A stretch of 9,185 nucleotides of DNA. Source: Flavobacteriaceae bacterium. GTDB taxonomy: Bacteria > Bacteroidota > Bacteroidia > Flavobacteriales > Flavobacteriaceae. The translations under genes were made by a program, and so were the position numbers. The DNA lies in assembly GCA_023301205.1 (NCBI GenBank), contig JALZVC010000077.1:1-9185 (forward strand). The letters are read 5' to 3'. Below, in pieces: positions 7,200-9,185 of this stretch (its first letter is position 1; each line of letters begins with the position of its first letter). The notes below the pieces were generated by a model that was not told the DNA's origin, did not search any database, and worked only from the letters and a program-made list of their open reading frames with translations.

Positions 7200-7233
7200 A
7201 AGTAAACGGGTATTATTCAAAAAAGATATTTAA

Positions 7234-8346
7234 CTACTCAGAAATCAACACTTGGATAGTGTCCAAAAAAGAATTAACATGTTTTTCCCATGAAAATAGT
7301 CTTGCCTGTTCTATGTTTTTCTGGCTATTAATTTTCTGTTGATTTAATGAAAATTGAGAGACCTTAATCATTTGTTGCTTTATATCATTAATAGATTGTG
7401 GATTACAATAATGAGCTACTGTCCCACCTACTTCTGGTAAACTGGAAGTATTTGAGCAAATTACATCTGTACCGCAGGCTAATGCTTCTAAAACTGGTAA
7501 TCCAAATCCTTCATATAAGGAAAGGTACATGAAAGCATTTGCATGACTATAAAGTATAGGTAATTCTTCTTCTTTTACATATCCTAAAATAAGTATGTAT
7601 TTTCTATATGGATGTGTTGCCCATTCTTTTTCAAAACCTTCTGTCTTCCATCCTAATCCCCCGGCAATAATAAGCATGTATGGTGTCTTTGTTTCCTTCA
7701 TAAATACAGCATACGCTTTAAGCAGGTTCACTAAATTTTTACGAGGTTCTATGGTTCCTACAGATAAAAAGTAAGGCAATGTAATACCATAATCAAGAAT
7801 TAAATCTGTATTTTGACTAGGTATAAACCTACTGCCTTTTCCAAGAAGAAGCGTCTTGTTTTTATCTTTAGTAAATGGATAATATTGCTCCAAATCTTTA
7901 CTCGTATTGTTCGAGTTTGTGAATATTAAATGAGCGTTTTTTAATATTCGTTTTAAAAATATTTTTTGCAACATCTGACTGTGCCAGCGATGATACTCTG
8001 GAAATATAATAGGTGTTAGGTCGTGTATGAATGTGATGCGTTTTACTTTTTTAGGCAAATTGAAAGGTCCAAAATGAGCCGGTTCAAAAACAGCATCTAC
8101 CCCTTGTTTTCTAAGTATATATGGAATAATGAAAAATAATCTAAGGGATGCAAAACCTATTGGCAAACTAGTATTAGGAATTACAATTTGTTGTACATGA
8201 GAAAGTGCATTATCTTTTTTTTGACGAACTAGGATATATTCATGTCCATCATTTCTTTTTAATAATTCTTGAATTAAAGATTTAGTATACACGTGAACAC
8301 CCGCATTTTGATTATCTAAAGCGTCAGCAAGTATAGCAATTTTCAT
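7234..8346 (-). CDS. GT4-family glycosyltransferase (GT-B fold)
   Basis: This gene encodes 370 residues, the usual length for the family, and is cytoplasmic or membrane-associated, with no signal peptide. It transfers a sugar from a nucleotide donor to a growing glycan, with retention of configuration in family GT4. The N-terminal acceptor half starts MKIAILADAL with the G16-V17 loop and contains FIHDLTPIIFPEYH (106-119) and FTNSNNTSKDL (142-152). The C-terminal donor half has VGTIEPRKN (196-204, with R202 and K203 for phosphate contact), LIIAGG (225-230) and the EX7E pair E279/E287 in YEGFGLPVLEALACGT. The motifs resemble mannosyltransferase-type enzymes of O-antigen and capsule clusters, but donor and acceptor cannot be told. 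It begins 14 nt after the sulfotransferase stop and is very likely co-transcribed. A TATATTTG at 8369-8362 could be an internal promoter but lacks a -33 element. Confidence 0.92.
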   Translation of the reverse strand: MKIAILADALDNQNAGVHVYTKSLIQELLKRNDGHEYILVRQKKDNALSHVQQIVIPNTSLPIGFASLRLFFIIPYILRKQGVDAVFEPAHFGPFNLPKKVKRITFIHDLTPIIFPEYHRWHSQMLQKIFLKRILKNAHLIFTNSNNTSKDLEQYYPFTKDKNKTLLLGKGSRFIPSQNTDLILDYGITLPYFLSVGTIEPRKNLVNLLKAYAVFMKETKTPYMLIIAGGLGWKTEGFEKEWATHPYRKYILILGYVKEEELPILYSHANAFMYLSLYEGFGLPVLEALACGTDVICSNTSSLPEVGGTVAHYCNPQSINDIKQQMIKVSQFSLNQQKINSQKNIEQARLFSWEKHVNSFLDTIQVLISE

Positions 8347-8360
8347 AGGTTAATGGTTAC

Positions 8361-9041
8361 TCAAATATAATTACTTGCCTTCATTAGTCTTTTGTTCTTA
8401 AACCTAAACAATAGCTGAAACATTATAGGCATTTCATCTTTATAAGATCCAACAACTCCTCGTCTAAAAAATTTATGAGCACGTTCTATTTTTTGTTCTT
8501 TATTTTTTATTTTTTCACCTCCGCTACCATATTGTGGCACTCCTTTTTTTAAAGATTGAAAAGTGGGCAGCCTTTCTAATCGAGGCTCTGGCAATGTTAT
8601 AATTTCTCGAAGACGTTCTATTTGTCCAATGGGATCTACGATTAAATCTTCATATCGAATTACGATATCTGCTTTATTGGTCCATTTCTCTACATTTACG
8701 GACCAGCCACCAAAAAAGCTTCCACCTCTCGCCAGGATAGCTTCTAATAAGTTCATATAATAATTAGAACCAGGAGCGATAATATCTTTTCTATGGTGGG
8801 CAATAGATACTAAGGCATCTCTACCGTCTCTAATAATATATACAGATTTCATAGATTGAAGATCCTTTGGAAGTTGATGAGGCAATAAGTGTGTTTTAAC
8901 TACAGGAAATGAAGCAAAATCTTTGAGCACTTTCTTATCTGTTTCCATATGAAACTCACTGGATGCAATACCGTAAACATCAAAAAGGACATTTCTAAAA
9001 AAAGTATTTCCTGAACGCGGAAAGGATGCTAGCCAAATCAT
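8361..9041 (-). CDS. PAPS-dependent sulfotransferase domain protein
   Basis: This gene encodes 226 residues, a compact bacterial sulfotransferase with no signal peptide or membrane segment. It moves sulfate from PAPS to a hydroxyl or amino group of an acceptor. The 5'-phosphosulfate loop is WLASFPRSGNTFF (3-15). KTH at 49-51 matches the KTHLP motif, whose His is the catalytic base in animal sulfotransferases. The 3'-phosphate site is YIIRDGRDALVS (68-79, with R71 and S79). Further landmarks are GGW (111-113), RYEDL (129-133) and FFRRGVVGSYKDEM (191-204), where family members usually read RKGxxGDWK; here GDW has become GSY. The ATG at 9041 is right because the phosphosulfate loop starts at residue 3. 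Its pairing with a GT4 enzyme suggests the acceptor is a surface glycan, by inference. It is first in the operon and has a good -7 box 28 nt upstream. Confidence 0.92.
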   Translation of the reverse strand: MIWLASFPRSGNTFFRNVLFDVYGIASSEFHMETDKKVLKDFASFPVVKTHLLPHQLPKDLQSMKSVYIIRDGRDALVSIAHHRKDIIAPGSNYYMNLLEAILARGGSFFGGWSVNVEKWTNKADIVIRYEDLIVDPIGQIERLREIITLPEPRLERLPTFQSLKKGVPQYGSGGEKIKNKEQKIERAHKFFRRGVVGSYKDEMPIMFQLLFRFKNKRLMKASNYI

Positions 9042-9068
9042 TAAAAATATTTATATATATCTAGTGTA

Positions 9069-9076
9069 CAAATATA
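9069..9076 (-). promoter_or_regulatory. Candidate Bacteroidetes -7 box for the sulfotransferase operon
   Basis: TATATTTG on the minus strand matches the Bacteroidetes TAnnTTTG -7 element exactly. It ends 28 nt before the sulfotransferase ATG, so a transcript would have a leader of about 20 nt. The -33 region is T-rich (ACTTTTATTT) and lacks a clear TTG. The imperfect palindrome AAGTG-TG-CACTT (9097-9108) lies close to the expected -33 position and might be an operator. Confidence 0.45.
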
Positions 9077-9130
9077 CCTTATTAAAAAATAAATAAAAGT
9101 GTGCACTTGAATCCTTTTGATAGGAGTTTG

Positions 9131-9185
9131 TTATCTGATTTTTCCATTGACTATAAATGTATTATTTAAACCTAATGCGAAACCT
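9131..9185 (-). CDS. Possible C-terminal tail of an upstream gene, cut by the window edge
   Basis: The minus-strand frame entering from the right edge is open for 17 full codons and reads GFALGLNNTFIVNGKIR before TAA at 9133-9131. The glycine/asparagine pattern GxxLGLNNTxIV faintly recalls the C-terminus of beta-ketoacyl synthases (FGFGGxNxxxI), but it is far too short to assign. If real, it would lie 89 nt upstream of the sulfotransferase and in the same direction. The open frame could also be chance. Confidence 0.3.
   Translation of the reverse strand, partial: GFALGLNNTFIVNGKIR

Larger units (their letters stand above)
6630..7233. other. AT-rich intergenic region with hairpins, no gene
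   Basis: This 604-nt spacer lies between the 5' end of the P-domain lipoprotein gene and the 3' end of the glycosyltransferase gene. It must hold the lipoprotein promoter. TATAGTTTG and ATAATTTG (minus, about 6647-6666) resemble the TAnnTTTG -7 box, but neither has the exact two-base spacing. It also contains a long hairpin (6942-6980) and a smaller palindrome (7177-7199). The only small ORF is 6699-6779 on plus (26 codons), without support. A TATATTTG on plus at 7059-7066 has no -33 element or gene behind it. Confidence 0.6.

Noticed and set aside
8362..8369. TATATTTG overlapping the sulfotransferase stop as a promoter for the glycosyltransferase
   Set aside because: No -33 element is visible, and the 14-nt gap makes co-transcription the simpler explanation.
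1..9185. CRISPR array, complete insertion sequence or phage genes
   Set aside because: I saw no regularly spaced repeats, transposase motifs, terminal inverted repeats or phage structural genes on either strand.

Overview
The window looks like chromosome of a low-GC marine-type flavobacterium (Bacteroidetes, Flavobacteriaceae). This rests on the AT-rich base composition, starts without Shine-Dalgarno sequences, two lipoproteins whose mature ends carry acidic export-type signals (CSSD, CSDEE), Bacteroidetes-style TATATTTG -7 boxes, and the protein families present: FG-GAP/ASPIC lipoprotein, P-domain lipoprotein and flavobacterial repeat protein. Species cannot be named from the sequence.

Layout. 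The left end has a tRNA-Leu(CAA) gene on the minus strand with its own hairpin terminator. Immediately upstream of it, also on minus, lies a gene graveyard. First comes the C-terminal half of a GIY-YIG nuclease, whose stop codon ends 2 nt from the tRNA. It is joined to a broken secreted repeat protein with one nonsense codon and two frameshifts. A roughly 830-nt poorly coding region follows (591-1424), containing at best one truncated signal-peptide ORF. The + strand then has one large gene (1425-4724), an 1099-residue lipoprotein of two FG-GAP propeller-like halves with an ASPIC/UnbV domain between them. After a roughly 430-nt decayed-looking spacer and a bidirectional terminator, the minus strand carries a 468-residue lipoprotein ending in a proprotein-convertase P-domain. 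A 600-nt non-coding spacer with a strong 16-bp hairpin follows. The right end is a two-gene minus-strand operon, a PAPS-type sulfotransferase then a GT4 glycosyltransferase 14 nt downstream. A possible upstream gene tail runs off the edge.

How the genes fit together. The sulfotransferase and glycosyltransferase form a plausible small module for making a sulfated surface glycan, and the P-domain and FG-GAP lipoproteins are probably cell-surface proteins. The two lipoprotein genes converge on a shared terminator and no link between them and the glycan operon is visible. I found no complete mobile element, CRISPR array or obvious new multi-gene system. The most unusual part is the mosaic pseudogene against the tRNA-Leu.
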